A stretch of 7,924 nt of DNA from an uncultured Porphyromonadaceae bacterium (GTDB taxonomy: Bacteria > Bacteroidota > Bacteroidia > Bacteroidales > Muribaculaceae), in the NCBI GenBank assembly GCA_947178685.1, contig CAMWZE010000060.1, forward strand, positions 1 to 7,924, written 5' to 3'. Made by a program: the position numbers and the translations under genes. The notes beneath the pieces are model-generated. The model searched no databases. It was not told the DNA's origin and saw only the letters and a program-made list of their open reading frames with translations. Positions 6,893 through 7,924 of the stretch are shown here, in pieces. How positions within the stretch are numbered: position 1 is the first letter of the stretch; each line of letters begins with the position of its first letter.

Positions 6893-7924
6893 TCAACGTC
6901 CGGTGACTACGCTCATAGCCTTCTCAAGAGCGTCGACAAGATCTGATCCGGCAGCTTCCATGGCGGCCTCGCTCAGTGCTCCGGTTGCGCTTTTAGCGAA
7001 AGGCTCGGGAATTTTGCCGATAGCCTCTATTGCATTGTCAATTGCGTTACGCACCTCCTCATCAACTGAGGCATTTACGCTCTTTACGTAATCGCTCACC
7101 GATTTATCGCCTGAACGGCTTCCGAGATACGCATTGCGAACGGATTTGATATTGTCTACGAAATCCTCTATAGAATTGAGAGAATAAGGAGATTCGATAT
7201 AGTTCTTATCTTCAAGAGATGAACCCATGTGGGGGCGACCGATCTTGGTGTTGCCAACTTCATCAGCGATATCGATGCATCCCTGGATAATCTCCTCGGC
7301 AGCCTCCTGATAGGTCTTGAAGCGGGAACCGGCCTGGCCTGCATTCATCATCTCCCATCCATAGTTCTCATTGTAGTCGAGTTCGGCATCATCAAGAATC
7401 TCCTGTTTTTCAGCAGATACATTCTCTGTGCCGCTCCAGCAAGCCTCAAGACACACGCACTGCTGGCAGAGGTCGTCGGCAACAGCCACGAGATATTCCA
7501 TCTCTTCAGGAGTGTAATCGGCAGAGTGAACCATTGATGTGTTCTCATCCTCACTAAGTTGGAAAAGCATATATTCCACTGCGTGGAACCCTATGAGACC
7601 GTAGCCACCGTTATTGTCGAGTGTCCAGCGGTTGCCATTGCGGATCTGTGTGAGAAGATTCTCCATGGCCGCTTTGTCGAGAGGCCATGAGTCGATGTGC
7701 GGGTCGATGTTATGGTTGGCAGCCGGACCGAAAAGGAAGGCTTCGCTAAGCTCCCAGTTCTTGCGGGCGAGTTTCCAAGCTTCACCGGCTGCTTTGATGT
7801 CAGCCTCGGCAAGAGTGCCCGCTTCGTGCTTCTCCTGCATGGTATGGCAGAGGTCACACATCTTTATCGCCGCATCAGCCATTGCTTCATATGTGGGGCG
7901 GACTGTGTGAGAGATGTAATCCTC
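6893..7924 (-). CDS. Imelysin-family (peptidase M75) protein, 5' partial
   Basis: Imelysins are exported, usually lipid-anchored or periplasmic helical proteins linked to iron uptake. Peptidase activity has been claimed for some members but is disputed. The frame runs open off the right edge: the residues before the first visible Met (7882) read EDYISHTVRPTYEAM and fit the family's first conserved helix (YV...V.PTY..LA). That Met is therefore internal and the signal sequence is missing. Numbering from it, the GxHxxE signature is GFHAVE at 98-103 (bases 7574-7591), followed by YMLF. Unusual features are CDLCH at 9-13 (bases 7844-7858), a textbook CxxCH heme c motif, and the cysteine cluster Cys139, Cys142, Cys144 and Cys148, plus Cys202. 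The last 50 or so residues are low-complexity and helical, rich in Ala and Glu. It heads the visible minus-strand operon with the diheme oxidoreductase; its promoter and any Fur site would lie outside the window. Confidence 0.9.
   Translation of the reverse strand, partial: EDYISHTVRPTYEAMADAAIKMCDLCHTMQEKHEAGTLAEADIKAAGEAWKLARKNWELSEAFLFGPAANHNIDPHIDSWPLDKAAMENLLTQIRNGNRWTLDNNGGYGLIGFHAVEYMLFQLSEDENTSMVHSADYTPEEMEYLVAVADDLCQQCVCLEACWSGTENVSAEKQEILDDAELDYNENYGWEMMNAGQAGSRFKTYQEAAEEIIQGCIDIADEVGNTKIGRPHMGSSLEDKNYIESPYSLNSIEDFVDNIKSVRNAYLGSRSGDKSVSDYVKSVNASVDEEVRNAIDNAIEAIGKIPEPFAKSATGALSEAAMEAAGSDLVDALEKAMSVVTGR

Noticed and set aside
7880..7882. ATG as the start codon of the imelysin gene
   Set aside because: The frame continues upstream to the window end with conserved imelysin sequence (VRPTYEAM) and there is no signal peptide after this Met.

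Overview
The window looks like chromosomal DNA from a member of the Bacteroidales. Protein affinities by eye are to gut Bacteroidetes (Muribaculaceae, Bacteroides or Prevotella-like; I cannot settle the genus). The start codons lack strong Shine-Dalgarno sequences and have A-rich leaders, base composition is moderate, and the pairing of an imelysin with a diheme oxidoreductase and a fused ResB/CcsA protein also fits. I see no rRNA, tRNA, insertion sequence, CRISPR array or phage gene. All seven genes are intact within the window except the two cut by its edges.

Left half, plus strand. A 5'-truncated Bcp/PrxQ-type peroxiredoxin (2-370) ends before a rho-independent terminator (442-478). Three closely spaced genes follow in what looks like one transcription unit: the Na+/H+ antiporter NhaA (493-1866), a PAP2-family membrane phosphatase (1896-2609) and a small AlaX-like alanyl-tRNA editing protein (2617-3111). 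The unit ends at a perfect 14-bp hairpin with a short T tract (3139-3185). The hairpins at both ends of this unit share the 9-mer TTGGCATAT between arms containing GGTG and CACC.

Right half, minus strand, convergent with the left half. In transcription order there is an imelysin-family (peptidase M75) protein whose 5' end lies outside the window (6893-7924). Next is a two-heme DUF1111-type di-haem oxidoreductase lipoprotein (5143-6786), then a fused ResB/CcsA system II cytochrome c maturation protein (3219-5120). A strong GC-rich hairpin without a U tract sits between the first two genes, and only 22 bases separate the last two. The logic is coherent: CcsBA would attach heme c to the oxidoreductase, and the oxidoreductase and imelysin would act together outside the inner membrane, probably in iron-related envelope chemistry. 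The role of imelysin proteins is not settled.

The most unusual observation is that this imelysin carries a CxxCH motif (CDLCH) and a dense cysteine cluster next to its GxHxxE signature. It may therefore itself be a c-type cytochrome matured by the co-encoded CcsBA. The peroxiredoxin lacks both commonly used resolving cysteines, and the region just upstream of nhaA leaves almost no room for a promoter separate from the preceding terminator. I did not find an obviously new multi-gene defence or mobile system here.
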